Shown piece by piece: positions 24,185 to 32,771 of a stretch of DNA of 40,742 nt (within the stretch, counting starts at the first letter, position 1; each line of letters begins with the position of its first letter). A program made the position numbers and the translations under genes. The stretch is from Nocardia ninae NBRC 108245. Lineage in GTDB: Bacteria; Actinomycetota; Actinomycetes; Mycobacteriales; Mycobacteriaceae. The stretch spans positions 1 through 40,742 of the forward strand of contig NZ_BJXA01000080.1 of NCBI RefSeq assembly GCF_007990755.1, in the 5' to 3' direction. The notes beneath the pieces were generated by a model. The model was not told where the DNA came from and made no database searches. It worked only from the letters and a program-made list of their open reading frames with translations.

Positions 24185-24217
24185 GCGGCGGCCCCGCCGA
24201 CGATGCGGGGCCGCCGC
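24185..24217 (+). terminator. GC-rich hairpin terminator after MBL-fold gene
   Basis: Perfect 12-bp stem GCGGCGGCCCCG (24185-24196) with its complement (24206-24217) and a 9-nt loop, starting 7 bp after the stop. No U tract. Confidence 0.8.
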
Positions 24218-24369
24218 ACCAGCCTTCCGGACGGCTCTCTTCGCCTACCGCGACGAGTTCGACGTCCTCGCGTGCGAAGCCGTACGACCGTCGGCTCGGC
24301 GGCACATTTCGGTCCAGTTTCAGGGTGCTGGCGCTGTACCGGTGTGGCTCGGCGGCGGATGCTCCTACT

Positions 24370-25419
24370 ATGTCCTCCCTTGCGCCTGATGAGTTCTCGA
24401 CCGAAGTCACCTATCTCAATACCGCCTCGTTCGGGCTGCCGTCCGCGCGTTCGCTGGTCGCCGTTCAGGAGGCGAGCGAGCGGTGGGCGGCGGGGCGAGG
24501 TGGTCCGATGTCGAACGACGTACTGGTGCCGAGGTTGCGGGAGGGGTTCGCACGTCTGCTGGCGGGTGCTACCCCGGACGACATCGCGCTCGGTGGCGCC
24601 GCTTCGCAGTTGATCGGGCCGATCGCGGTCGCGCTGCCGTCCGGGGCCGAGGTGCTGGTGGCCGAGGGTGAATTCGCCTCGGTCACCATGCCGTTCCTGC
24701 ACCGGGGTGATCTCGCGGTGCGGGTGGTGCCGTTGGAGCGGCTGGCCGAGGAGGTGCGGCCGGAGACCGCGCTGGTCGCGGTGAGCGTGGTGCAGTCGGC
24801 GGACGGACGGATCACCGATCTGCCGACGCTGCGGGCCGCCACGCGGGCGCACAATGCCCGGCTGCTGGTGGATGCCACGCAGGCGGCGAGCTGGCTGCCG
24901 CTGAGCTTCGCCGACGCCGACTACTGGGTGTGCGCGACGTTCAAGTGGCTGATCGGCGCGCGCAGCGTGTCGTTCTTCGCCGCGGGACCCGAAGCGCTCG
25001 AGTCGATCCGGCCGGTCGGACCCGGTTGGTACGCGGCGGCCGACCCGTGGGCCGAGCTGTACAACCCGGTCGAGCTGCCGAAGACCACCCGGCGCTTCGA
25101 TTCCACGCCCGATTGGCTGGGGGTGACTGCGGCGAGCGCGGGGCTCTCGCTGATCGAGGAGTTGACGCTCGAGAAGATCCACGCGCACAACCTCGCGCTG
25201 GCCGACCGCTTCCGCGCCGGACTGACCGAACTCGGCCTGCCGTTGGTGCCCACCCGTTCGCCGATCGTCAACCTTCCCGGTGCGGGCGATGCGGCAGGGC
25301 GCCTGGAGCAGGCCGATGTCATCACCTCCGCGCGCAATGGCGGGCTGCGGTTCGCTTTCCACCTGTACAACACCGCTGAGGAGGTCGACCGAGCGCTAGA
25401 GGTTCTTGCCGCCGAGTGA
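24370..25419 (+). CDS. Class V aminotransferase-fold PLP enzyme
   Basis: 349 residues. Class V fold markers: TYLNTASFGLPS at the N-terminus, the cofactor Asp in LLVDATQAASW and the Schiff-base lysine in CATFKWLIGARSV. The lineage includes cysteine desulfurases, kynureninases and isopenicillin N epimerase; no Cys loop typical of desulfurases is seen. The reaction is therefore open: an aminotransferase, lyase or epimerase on a small amino acid. ATG 24370 begins the conserved part; upstream, 190 bp of noncoding sequence follow the previous terminator, so it likely has its own promoter. Its stop is 2 bp from the stop of the convergent FAH-fold gene. Confidence 0.85.
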   Translation: MSSLAPDEFSTEVTYLNTASFGLPSARSLVAVQEASERWAAGRGGPMSNDVLVPRLREGFARLLAGATPDDIALGGAASQLIGPIAVALPSGAEVLVAEGEFASVTMPFLHRGDLAVRVVPLERLAEEVRPETALVAVSVVQSADGRITDLPTLRAATRAHNARLLVDATQAASWLPLSFADADYWVCATFKWLIGARSVSFFAAGPEALESIRPVGPGWYAAADPWAELYNPVELPKTTRRFDSTPDWLGVTAASAGLSLIEELTLEKIHAHNLALADRFRAGLTELGLPLVPTRSPIVNLPGAGDAAGRLEQADVITSARNGGLRFAFHLYNTAEEVDRALEVLAAE

Positions 25420-25421
25420 CC

Positions 25422-26306
25422 TCAGGCCTGCACCGGAGCGGGCGCTGCCGCGGATGCCCACACCGCGTCGCGGCAGCGCTGCCTGGCCCGGCCGATCCCC
25501 TCGATCTCGACCTCCACCACGTCACCGTCGCGCAGGTACGGATAACGACCGGAAAGTGCCACGCCCGCAGGGGTTCCGGTGTTGATGATGTCGCCGGGTT
25601 CGAGCACCGCGTACTGGGACAGATGCCAGACCAGGTAGTCGACGCCGAAGATGAGGTCGGCGGTACTGGAGTCCTGACGGGGCTCGCCGTTCACGAAAGA
25701 ACGCAAGCGCAGGTTGCCCGCATCGAGCCGGTCGCGCGGCACCAGCGCGGGGCCGAGCGGGTTGAAGGTCTCGCAGCACTTGCCTTTCGACCACTGGCCG
25801 CCCGACTGTTCGAGCTGGAACGCACGCTCGGAGACATCGTTCGAGATGGTGTACCCCGCAATGTGATTCGGCGCGTCTTCGACCGAGTCGAGATAGCGGG
25901 CCCGCCGGCCGATCACCACCGCGAGTTCCACCTCCCAGTCCGTTTTCGCGGAGTCGCGCGGGATCAGCACGTCGTCGTAGGGGCCGACCACCGTGTTCGG
26001 CGTCTTGAAGAACACGACGGGCGTCTGCGGCGGCGCCGAGCCCGATTCGGCGGCGTGCGCGGCGTAGTTCATGCCGACGCACCACAGCGCCTGCGGCCGC
26101 GCGATCGGGGCGCCGATGCGCTGTCCGGCGATGTCGATGCGGGGAAGCCGGTCCGCCGCAAGCGCTTCGGCGACGGCCGCGATGCCGCCCGCGGCGAGGA
26201 AGTCGCCGTCGATGTCGCCGGTGAGCGCGCGCAGGTCGTAGGCGTGCTCGCCGTCGACGACGATCGGCCGCTCCGCGCCCACTTCGCCGATACGCTGCAA
26301 CTTCAT
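25422..26306 (-). CDS. FAH-fold hydrolase, probable 2,4-diketo-3-deoxy-L-fuconate hydrolase
   Basis: 294 residues of the fumarylacetoacetate hydrolase family. Metal ligands are visible: E125 and E127 in [11 protein letters not shown] and D157 in [13 protein letters not shown]; the catalytic-dyad His84 lies in [10 protein letters not shown]. In the non-phosphorylative fucose pathway this fold cleaves 2,4-diketo-3-deoxy-L-fuconate to pyruvate and L-lactate, the last step before central metabolism. The assignment rests on the neighbours: its ATG overlaps the lactonase stop (ATGA, 26303-26306), and dehydratase, SDR and lactate dehydrogenase lie in the same cluster. ATG 26306 has GAAGGAG 7 bp upstream. 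Related enzymes act on fumarylpyruvate or ureidoglycolate, so the exact substrate is inferred. Confidence 0.85.
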   Translation of the reverse strand: MKLQRIGEVGAERPIVVDGEHAYDLRALTGDIDGDFLAAGGIAAVAEALAADRLPRIDIAGQRIGAPIARPQALWCVGMNYAAHAAESGSAPPQTPVVFFKTPNTVVGPYDDVLIPRDSAKTDWEVELAVVIGRRARYLDSVEDAPNHIAGYTISNDVSERAFQLEQSGGQWSKGKCCETFNPLGPALVPRDRLDAGNLRLRSFVNGEPRQDSSTADLIFGVDYLVWHLSQYAVLEPGDIINTGTPAGVALSGRYPYLRDGDVVEVEIEGIGRARQRCRDAVWASAAAPAPVQA

Positions 26307-27193
26307 TCGGGTTCTCCTTCGGTCATCCAGGTCGGTGCGAGCGGTAGTTGGTAAGTGCGCCAGGCGACTTCGGTCAGCACCTGGATGCGGTCGGCGGGCG
26401 CGAGGTGGGCGAGGGTGTCCAGCGTGGTCCGCCACACGGTCCGGTACGACGCGGCGGTGAGCGTGAACGGCCAGTCACCGCCGACCATCAGCCGTCCGGG
26501 ACCGAATACCGCCAGTGCGTGGTCGACGTAGGGCTGCCACGCTTTCGCGCTGATCTCCGGGCCGGAAACCGTGGCCAGACCGGAGATCTTGGCGACCACA
26601 TTCGGCTGCGCGGCCGCTTCGGTGAGCAGGTCGGCCCAAGGCTGCCAGTCACCGGTCGCGATCGGCGGTTTGCCCAGATGGTCCAGCACGATGGTCAGTT
26701 CGGGGTGTGCCCGCGCGATTACCGGCACCTGCGCGAGCAGATCAGGTCGTTCGGCGACCGCGTCGAAAACGAGCCCTGCCTCGGCCAGTTGCGCGAGACC
26801 CGCCGAAACCTCGGGCCGCAGCAACCATTTCGGGTCCGGATCGCGGTGGATCATGTGCCGGACGCCGACGAACTCGGGATGGGCGCGTAGCGCGGGCAGT
26901 TCGGCGGCGACGACCTCGGGCCGGTGCAGCGGCAGCCAGCCGACCACGGCCGCAGGGTGCGGCGTCGCCGTCGCGGCGGCCAGCAGCGCGCGATTCTCGG
27001 CCAGTGAATCGGCGGCCTGCACCAGCACGACCGCGCCGACCCCGTGCGCCGACAGCTCCGGCTCGATATCCGGTAGCGCGTAGTTTCGGTGCAAAACATC
27101 GGATGTTTCGGTCAGCCAGTCGTACTCGACGCCGAATTCTCCGCCGTCTACCCGCCAAACATGAACATGTGAGTCTACAGTCATCGGAGGCAT
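26303..27193 (-). CDS. Amidohydrolase-2 family lactonase, probable L-fuconolactonase
   Basis: 296 residues. TIM-barrel amidohydrolase of the COG3618 type: the N-terminal metal motif [10 protein letters not shown] (H9, H11), [28 protein letters not shown] and MVGGDWPFT at the ends of the strands. Members open sugar 1,5-lactones; beside L-fuconate dehydratase this is best read as L-fuconolactonase, turning L-fucono-1,5-lactone into L-fuconate in the cytoplasm. ATG 27193 is chosen (GAGG 10 bp upstream); ATG 27184 is possible. The start lies only 31 bp from the divergent gntR start, so promoters of both genes overlap each other's coding ends. One cluster palindrome (27094-27108) falls inside its first 35 codons. 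Confidence 0.87.
   Translation of the reverse strand: MPPMTVDSHVHVWRVDGGEFGVEYDWLTETSDVLHRNYALPDIEPELSAHGVGAVVLVQAADSLAENRALLAAATATPHPAAVVGWLPLHRPEVVAAELPALRAHPEFVGVRHMIHRDPDPKWLLRPEVSAGLAQLAEAGLVFDAVAERPDLLAQVPVIARAHPELTIVLDHLGKPPIATGDWQPWADLLTEAAAQPNVVAKISGLATVSGPEISAKAWQPYVDHALAVFGPGRLMVGGDWPFTLTAASYRTVWRTTLDTLAHLAPADRIQVLTEVAWRTYQLPLAPTWMTEGEPE
27094..27108. promoter_or_regulatory. GntR-type operator copy 1 in fucose cluster
   Basis: AAACATCGGATGTTT, a perfect 15-bp odd palindrome containing the core ACATCGGATGT also found at 34147-34157 and (imperfect) 34255-34267. It is 85-100 bp inside the lactonase gene and about 117 bp upstream of gntR, so it could control either gene. Confidence 0.7.
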
Positions 27194-27224
27194 ACGTTCA
27201 CATCCTCGAGGGCGAAGGAAACAG

Positions 27225-27893
27225 GTGTCGGTTACCGACGACGCGATAGCGAAGATCAAGGCGATGATCATCTCGGGCGATCTGGAGCCGGGCGCGCGAC
27301 TGCCCCGCGAGGCGGACCTCGCCGCGCAGCTCGGCGTTTCGCGCAACTCGCTGCGGGAGGCGGTCCGCGCACTCTCGCTGGTCCGGATCCTGGACGTCCG
27401 GCAGGGCGACGGCACCTACGTGGCCAGCCTGGAGCCGAAGTCGCTGCTCGACGCGATGAGCTTCCTGCTCGAATTCCACCAGGACGACTCGGTTCTCGAC
27501 ATTCTCGCCATCCGGCGCATCCTCGAACCCGCCGCCACCGCACTCGCCGCACGCGCGATGCCCGAGGACCAGATCGCGCATCTGCGCACCCTGGTCGAGC
27601 CCGAGACGTCGTCGGTGACCGAGCTGGTGACGCTGGACCTCGAGTTCCACGCCGCCATCGCCGCCGCCTCCGGCAACAAAGTGCTTGCCTCCCTGCTGGA
27701 GTCGCTGTCGCTGCCGACCATGCGGGCCAGGATCTGGCGCGGCATCACCGAGGAGCGCGCGTTCGAGCGCACCGTTGCTGAGCACCGCGGCATCTGCGAC
27801 GCGATCGCCGCCCACGATCCCGAACTCGCGCACGCCAGGGCCCTGGCCCATGTGGCGGGTGTCATGGAGTGGCTGCGCCGCGCCGCCGGCTGA
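27225..27893 (+). CDS. FadR-subfamily GntR regulator, probable regulator of the fucose cluster
   Basis: 222 residues. The N-terminal GntR winged helix (about 1-70) has [21 protein letters not shown] and [25 protein letters not shown]; the C-terminal FCD domain (about 75-215) has [14 protein letters not shown] and EHRGICDAI with the His/Asp residues that hold the metal and a sugar-acid effector in many FCD proteins. Start GTG 27225 with GAAGG 5 bp upstream. It lies between the two minus-strand fucose transcripts and within reach of three copies of the palindrome ACATCGGATGT, the size and symmetry FadR-type proteins use. I infer repression relieved by L-fuconate, its keto-deoxy derivative or a similar acid. 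Confidence 0.9.
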   Translation: MSVTDDAIAKIKAMIISGDLEPGARLPREADLAAQLGVSRNSLREAVRALSLVRILDVRQGDGTYVASLEPKSLLDAMSFLLEFHQDDSVLDILAIRRILEPAATALAARAMPEDQIAHLRTLVEPETSSVTELVTLDLEFHAAIAAASGNKVLASLLESLSLPTMRARIWRGITEERAFERTVAEHRGICDAIAAHDPELAHARALAHVAGVMEWLRRAAG

Positions 27894-27907
27894 GCGCTGA
27901 CGGCCGA

Positions 27908-28822
27908 TCACAGGCACCGGTCCAGTTCGTACCAGAGGTCTTCCGGCACTGTCGTATTCAGCATCGCGATGGTGTCTGCGACCTCCGCCGCAGTGCCCGC
28001 GCCGATGACAGTGGCGGCGACCGCCGGGTTGCGCCGGGCGAACTGCAATGCCGCCGCCCGCAGCGCGACATCGTATTTCGCGCAGATCCGCGCCATCGCC
28101 TGTGCCCGTTCGACGATCTGCTGCTGCGCGGGCCGATAGTCGAAAGTCGTTCTGTGCCAAGGATCAGCCAGAATTCCGCTGTTCAGCACACCGGCGACCA
28201 GCACGCGCACGTCCCGGCGGGCGCACTCCGGGAGTAGCTCGGCTTCGGCCCGCCGGTCCAGCAACGTATACCGGCCGGCGATCAGCACGTGGTCGATGCT
28301 GGTTTCCCGTACGAAGCGCAGTGCGACATCCGCGTCGTTGACGCCGACGCCGATCGCGGAGACGATCCCTGCGGCGCGCATCCGCGCCAATTCGGGCACT
28401 GCCTCGGCAAGGGCCTGCTCCTGGTAGTCGTCCGGGTCGTGGATCAGCAGCAGATCGACCCGATCCAGGCCGAGGCGCTCCAGCGAGTCCTCCAGTGAAC
28501 GCCGCACGCCCGCAGCCGAATAGTCGCGGCAGCGTGCGCGTTTCGGTGCGCCGTAGAAGTCATCGACACCATCGGGTGCGAGCGGGTCCTCGTAGAGCAG
28601 CCGCCCCACTTTTGTCGATACCGTGTACTCGGAGCGCGACCGTAGGAACCGGCCGAGACGTTCCTCGCTGCTGCCCGCGCCGTAGTGTGGCGCGGTGTCG
28701 AAGGCGCGGATGCCCGCGTCCCACGCGGCCGCGATGCCCGCTTGGGCTTCGGCCTCGCCGACCGTGCGGAACAGGCCCGCGTAACCCGCGCCGCCGAGGA
28801 CGATGTCGGCTACGTCATTCAT
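27908..28822 (-). CDS. Aldo/keto reductase, probable L-fucose dehydrogenase
   Basis: 304 residues. AKR barrel with the tetrad Asp42 and Tyr47 (FDTAPHYGAGSSEERLG), Lys71 (VSTKVGR) and His128 (LLLIHDPDD). The DTAPHYGAG box is that of D-threo-aldose 1-dehydrogenases, which oxidise L-fucose, L-galactose or D-arabinose at C1 with NAD(P) to the 1,5-lactone. It is the last gene of the six-gene operon and supplies the substrate for the divergent-coded lactonase. ATG 28822 lies 8 bp inside the mutarotase coding end; an in-frame GTG at 28831 would add three residues, but GGCGGGTGACG fits the ATG better. Stop is 14 bp from the convergent gntR stop. Confidence 0.87.
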   Translation of the reverse strand: MNDVADIVLGGAGYAGLFRTVGEAEAQAGIAAAWDAGIRAFDTAPHYGAGSSEERLGRFLRSRSEYTVSTKVGRLLYEDPLAPDGVDDFYGAPKRARCRDYSAAGVRRSLEDSLERLGLDRVDLLLIHDPDDYQEQALAEAVPELARMRAAGIVSAIGVGVNDADVALRFVRETSIDHVLIAGRYTLLDRRAEAELLPECARRDVRVLVAGVLNSGILADPWHRTTFDYRPAQQQIVERAQAMARICAKYDVALRAAALQFARRNPAVAATVIGAGTAAEVADTIAMLNTTVPEDLWYELDRCL

Positions 28823-29150
28823 CGGCGTCACCCGCCGGATTCAGCTCCCACACCACCGGCAGGGTCGCGGCGGCTCCCGTCGCCGAGTAGTCGTGCGTCC
28901 CTTCCAGGTACTCGTTGATCTGCAACTGCAACGCCACGTTGACAGGCAACTCAGCCAACTGGCTGAGCAGCAAATCATAGGCGGCACAGTCGATCACGTG
29001 GAACAGGTCGGTGCCACTGCGCCAAATCGTCCAGGAGGTGGCCCCGGCGTCCTTGATGGCCGCGACGAGTTCGGCCGGCACCGCCCGGTGTGCCGCCTCG
29101 TAAGCTGCCTCGGCCCCGGGTTTCAGCTTGGTGTGCAACGCGATTCGCAC
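28815..29150 (-). CDS. RhaM-family sugar mutarotase (L-fucose/L-rhamnose mutarotase type)
   Basis: 111 residues, the normal size of the COG3254 (DUF718) dimeric alpha+beta barrel. Markers: RIALHTKLKPGAEAAYEAAH at the start, SWTIWRSGTDLFHVIDC in the middle and PVVWELN at the end, with a conserved His22 and His52-type pocket. It speeds interchange of alpha and beta sugar anomers, giving the dehydrogenase the form it oxidises. GTG 29150 is preferred because AGGAG sits 6 bp before it; GTG 29156, overlapping the permease stop, would add two residues. Its family name is rhamnose mutarotase, but such genes are found in fucose clusters too. Confidence 0.88.
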   Translation of the reverse strand: MRIALHTKLKPGAEAAYEAAHRAVPAELVAAIKDAGATSWTIWRSGTDLFHVIDCAAYDLLLSQLAELPVNVALQLQINEYLEGTHDYSATGAAATLPVVWELNPAGDADE

Positions 29151-29152
29151 GC

Positions 29153-30184
29153 TCACTCCTGCCGTCGTCCGCTGGCGATGCGAGTGATCACCAGGGCCAC
29201 CAGGATCAGCGCGCCGTTGATGAACTTGAGCGAGTCGGCGCTGACGCCACCGTAGGACAGCAGCTTTTGAATCAACGTCAGGATCAGCACACCGAAGAAC
29301 GCGCCGAGCACCGAACCCCGCCCGCCGTTGAGCGCCACTCCGCCGATCACACAGGCGGCGAACACCTGGAAGATCATCCCGTCACCCTGGCTGACCTGCA
29401 CGCTGGCGAACTGCCCCGAGTAGATGAGCCCGCCGACCGCGGCGAGCCCACCCGCCACGACCAGCACGGCGATAACGACGTGATCGGTGCGGATACCAGC
29501 GGCCCGCGCGGCGGCCTCGTTGCCACCGACGGCGTAGAGGGCACGGCCGGCCGTCGTATAGGTGAGGACGAAATAGCCGAGGGCAAACAAGGCCAGACAG
29601 ACTGCCACGTCCACCGGCACGCCCACTATGTCGGTGTTGCCGAGCCATTCGACCGACGGCGGAATCTTGGTCAGCGTGAACCCTTCGGTGAGGAAGGTCA
29701 GCAGTCCGCGCAAGGCGATGAGCATCGCCAGGGTGACGATGAAGCCGTTCAAGCCGAACCGGACGATCAGCACGCCGTTGAGCGCGCCGACGGCGAGACC
29801 GACGAGCAGCGCGATTGGAATCGCCATCCACGGCGAGGTCCAGGTGTAGGCGCCCACCTTCGCGGTGCCCATGGTCGCCCAGATGGCGACGCCGGGAGCG
29901 AGCCCGAAGGTCGATTCCAGCGACAGGTCCATCCGGCCGACCACCAGCACCAGCACCTCGGCCAGCACGATGAGCGCGATTCCGCTCATCGCGGTCAGCA
30001 CATTGGTGAGGTTGGCCGAGGAGACGAAGTTGCTGTTGATGAAGTAGCCGACCACCAGGACCAGCAGGATCGGCGGCACGAGCAGGAAGTCGCGTAGCGC
30101 ACCCCAGCGCACCGTCCCCGGCCACCGCCGGGTCGCGGGGGACGCGCTGGTCGCGGGTTCGCGCCCGGTAGCGATCGGGATCAT
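29153..30184 (-). CDS. Sugar ABC transporter permease (CUT2, RbsC-like)
   Basis: 343 residues with about nine to ten membrane helices (for example LLVPPILLVLVVGYF, IALIVLAEVLVLVVG, IPIALLVGLAVGALNGVLIV, VVIAVLVVAGGLAAVGGLIY). CUT2 signatures include VGRMDLSLESTFGL, NGFIVTLAMLIALRGL, GRALYAVGGNEAAARAAGI and GGVALNGGRGSVLGA, the last being the loop that couples to the ATPase. It forms the homodimeric membrane channel for the sugar. The ATG at 30184 overlaps the ATPase stop (ATGA) and its own stop overlaps or abuts the mutarotase start. A single permease gene is the rule for CUT2 systems. Confidence 0.93.
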   Translation of the reverse strand: MIPIATGREPATSASPATRRWPGTVRWGALRDFLLVPPILLVLVVGYFINSNFVSSANLTNVLTAMSGIALIVLAEVLVLVVGRMDLSLESTFGLAPGVAIWATMGTAKVGAYTWTSPWMAIPIALLVGLAVGALNGVLIVRFGLNGFIVTLAMLIALRGLLTFLTEGFTLTKIPPSVEWLGNTDIVGVPVDVAVCLALFALGYFVLTYTTAGRALYAVGGNEAAARAAGIRTDHVVIAVLVVAGGLAAVGGLIYSGQFASVQVSQGDGMIFQVFAACVIGGVALNGGRGSVLGAFFGVLILTLIQKLLSYGGVSADSLKFINGALILVALVITRIASGRRQE

Positions 30185-31677
30185 GACAGTCCTTCCATCG
30201 CGGCGACGAGTTCTTTGTCGCCCCAGCCTTTCTCGAATTCCCGCGCGATCCGGCCCTGCACCATCACCAGTACCCGGTCGCAGTCGCGCAGATCGTCGAG
30301 TTCGTCCGACACCACCAGGACGGCGGTGCCGCGGTCGGCGGCGTCGCGCACGACACCGCGCAGGGTTTCCTTCGACCGCACGTCGACACCCGCCGTCGGC
30401 GTGATCAGCACCAGCACGGCGGGGTCGGTGGCCAGCGCGCGAGCGAAGACCACCTTCTGCTGGTTGCCACCCGACAGCTCGGCGACGCTCTGGTCCGGGC
30501 CCTCGGTCTTGATGCCCAGGTCGCCGATGGCTTTGCCCGCCACCGCGTTCCGGGTGCGCCGGGACAGCAGCCCGAGGCGCCCCAGCCGGCGTGGCACGGT
30601 CAGCGTGGCGTTGTCGGCGACGCTCATCTCCGGGATCAGCCCCTCCTCGTGCCGGTCCCGCGGCACGAAGCCGATGCCGGCGTCGAGCGCGGCACGAACA
30701 CCGTTGCGGTGCAGCCGGTTCCCGGAGACGAAGACGGAGCCGGTGGCCGCCTTGCGGAGTCCGACAATGGTTTCGGCGACCTCGATCCGGCCGCTGCTGC
30801 CACCACCCGCGAGGCCGGCGATCTCCCCCGGCCCGACCGACAACGTCACGTCGGCGAATTCGCCTGCCCGCGAGAGTCCGTCGACCCGCAGCGTCGGTGC
30901 GTCCGCAGCCACGGGATCGCGCCGCGCGGCCGGCGTCGCGAGTTCGACCGAATCGCCGGTCATCGCCGCGACGAGCGCCTTCTTGCCGAGCTCGGCGACC
31001 GGCGCGGTCACCACGTGTCTGGCGTCCCGGAAAACGGTGATGTCCTGGCAGATTTCGTAGGTCTCATCGAGGTGATGGGAGATGAACAGGAAGGTGACGC
31101 CCTGCTTTTGGAGGTCGGTGATCCTGCTGAACAATCGTTTGATCGCAGGTCCGTCGAGCTGGGCGGTCGGCTCGTCCAGGATGATGAAACGCGCACCGTG
31201 CGAGAGGGAACGCGCGATCTCCACCAGCTGCCGATGCTCGACGGACAGATCGCGGGCGACGGTGTCGACATCGACCGGCACCGACCAGGTGTCGAGCAGC
31301 TCGCGCGCCCGGCCACGGACTCTGCGCCAGTTGATGATTCGGCCGCCGAACCCCTGACTGTTGACGAACAGGTTCTCCGCCACCGACAGTTCGGGAATGA
31401 TCGTCGACTTCTGATACACGCACGCCACCCGGGAGCGCCAGGCGTCCCGGTCGGCCGGCGAGGGCGCCGGAACTCCGTTGAACCGCACCTCCCCCGCGTC
31501 GGGCGTGGTGAGTCCGGTCAGGATCGATACCAGGGTCGATTTTCCGGCACCGTTGCGGCCGACCAGCGCGTGCGTCCGGCCCGCCGCCACCCGGAGCCCC
31601 ACCTTGTCGAGCGCGATCACATTGCGGCCGAAGCGTTTCGACACGTCGATCGCCTCGGCGATCGGTTCGCCGGTCAT
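30181..31677 (-). CDS. Sugar ABC transporter ATPase with two nucleotide domains, second domain degenerate
   Basis: 498 residues, RbsA/MglA type. The first ATPase is complete: Walker A GRNGAGKST (40-48), signature LSVEHRQL, Walker B FIILDEPTAQLD and switch His in FISHHLDE. The second half starts near 255; its P-loop is AGGGSSGRIEV, the signature LSGGNQQKVVFARAL is normal, but Walker B reads VLVLITPTAGVD, lacking the Asp-Glu pair. In RbsA-type proteins the second P-loop is often weak; loss of Walker B as well means only the first site should hydrolyse ATP. ATG 31677 overlaps the preceding lipoprotein stop. A longer open frame upstream is a shadow. Confidence 0.92.
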   Translation of the reverse strand: MTGEPIAEAIDVSKRFGRNVIALDKVGLRVAAGRTHALVGRNGAGKSTLVSILTGLTTPDAGEVRFNGVPAPSPADRDAWRSRVACVYQKSTIIPELSVAENLFVNSQGFGGRIINWRRVRGRARELLDTWSVPVDVDTVARDLSVEHRQLVEIARSLSHGARFIILDEPTAQLDGPAIKRLFSRITDLQKQGVTFLFISHHLDETYEICQDITVFRDARHVVTAPVAELGKKALVAAMTGDSVELATPAARRDPVAADAPTLRVDGLSRAGEFADVTLSVGPGEIAGLAGGGSSGRIEVAETIVGLRKAATGSVFVSGNRLHRNGVRAALDAGIGFVPRDRHEEGLIPEMSVADNATLTVPRRLGRLGLLSRRTRNAVAGKAIGDLGIKTEGPDQSVAELSGGNQQKVVFARALATDPAVLVLITPTAGVDVRSKETLRGVVRDAADRGTAVLVVSDELDDLRDCDRVLVMVQGRIAREFEKGWGDKELVAAMEGLS

Positions 31678-32771
31678 CCGCCGTGACCCCACAGGCCGGG
31701 CGCGGAGGTACTCAGCGTGTCGAGTTCGCCTACCTTGCCGCCGGTTCGGGTGACCACCGGGGCGGGCAGCTGATCTTCGAGGGTCCCGCCGACGCCGGTG
31801 TCGATGATCGTGGACCCGTGGTCGGTGGGTCCCGGGGTGAACTTGCGGCCGTCGACGGCGGCCTTGGCATAGAAGGTCGCGTATTGCGCGTACAGGTCGG
31901 CGGGCTGGGAAATGGTGGCGTCGATCTCGCCGGCTTCGATGGCGTCCAGCTCGGCCTTGATGCCGTCGTTGGACACGATCGTGATGTGGCCCGGCGCACC
32001 GGCTTTCACCAGTTTGTCGCTGCGCCGCAGCAAAGCCAGGGTCGACTGCAGGAACACGCCGCCCGCCTGCATGTAGATGCCGTTGATGTCGGGATCGGTC
32101 AGTAGTTTGTCCTGGAGGCCCGAGACGGCCCGATCGCCCTTCCAGTCGGTCGGGATCTCGATCACCTTGATGCCTGGATACCGCGTCTTCATGCACTCGG
32201 CGAACGCTTCGGACCGATCGCGTCCGTTGATCGAACTCAGATCACCTTGGAATTCGACGACTTTGCCGGTGCCCTTCAAGGTTTCGCCGAGGTAGATACA
32301 CGACTTGGTGCCGTAGGCGCGGTTGTCCGCCCGCACCACCATGTACACCCCGCCGCTGTCGGGCCGGGTGTCGACGCTGACCACCGGCACATTCTTGGCG
32401 GCCGCCGCGGCGAGGGCGGGCTTGACCGCGGCGGTGTCCTGCGGGGCCATGATGAGCGCCTTCACGTTCTTGGACAGCAAAGTGTCGACGTTCGACTTGA
32501 GCCGGTTGGCGTCGTTGTCGGAGGAGGTGTTCTCCAGCTTCACCCCCGCGGCAGCGGCTTTCGGTCCCAGATAACCCGCGTAGGCGCTCCAGAAGTCGGA
32601 GTCCGAGCGGGGTTGATCGGCACCGACGAGGACGCCGTTGTCCGCGCCGCTACCAACGGTGACGGCGGGTGCGCTGTCACCGGTGCCGGTGGGTTCCCTG
32701 GTACACGCGGCGCCCGCGGAAATGATCAGGGTCGCGCCGAGGGCTACGCCGATGATGCTGGCGGTTTTCAT
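31674..32771 (-). CDS. Sugar-binding lipoprotein of the ABC transporter
   Basis: 365 residues. Signal peptide with hydrophobic [15 protein letters not shown] and lipobox ending at Cys23 (GAACT), then a Gly/Ser/Thr-rich linker. The mature part is a periplasmic-binding-protein type I fold (RbsB class): [65 protein letters not shown] and [16 protein letters not shown]. The Asp/Arg residues in SINGRDRSE and the VSND pair are where sugar is held in this family. It captures the sugar outside the membrane and delivers it to the permease. ATG 32771 has CAGGAG upstream and overlaps the dehydratase stop (ATGA). Confidence 0.92.
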   Translation of the reverse strand: MKTASIIGVALGATLIISAGAACTREPTGTGDSAPAVTVGSGADNGVLVGADQPRSDSDFWSAYAGYLGPKAAAAGVKLENTSSDNDANRLKSNVDTLLSKNVKALIMAPQDTAAVKPALAAAAAKNVPVVSVDTRPDSGGVYMVVRADNRAYGTKSCIYLGETLKGTGKVVEFQGDLSSINGRDRSEAFAECMKTRYPGIKVIEIPTDWKGDRAVSGLQDKLLTDPDINGIYMQAGGVFLQSTLALLRRSDKLVKAGAPGHITIVSNDGIKAELDAIEAGEIDATISQPADLYAQYATFYAKAAVDGRKFTPGPTDHGSTIIDTGVGGTLEDQLPAPVVTRTGGKVGELDTLSTSAPGLWGHGG

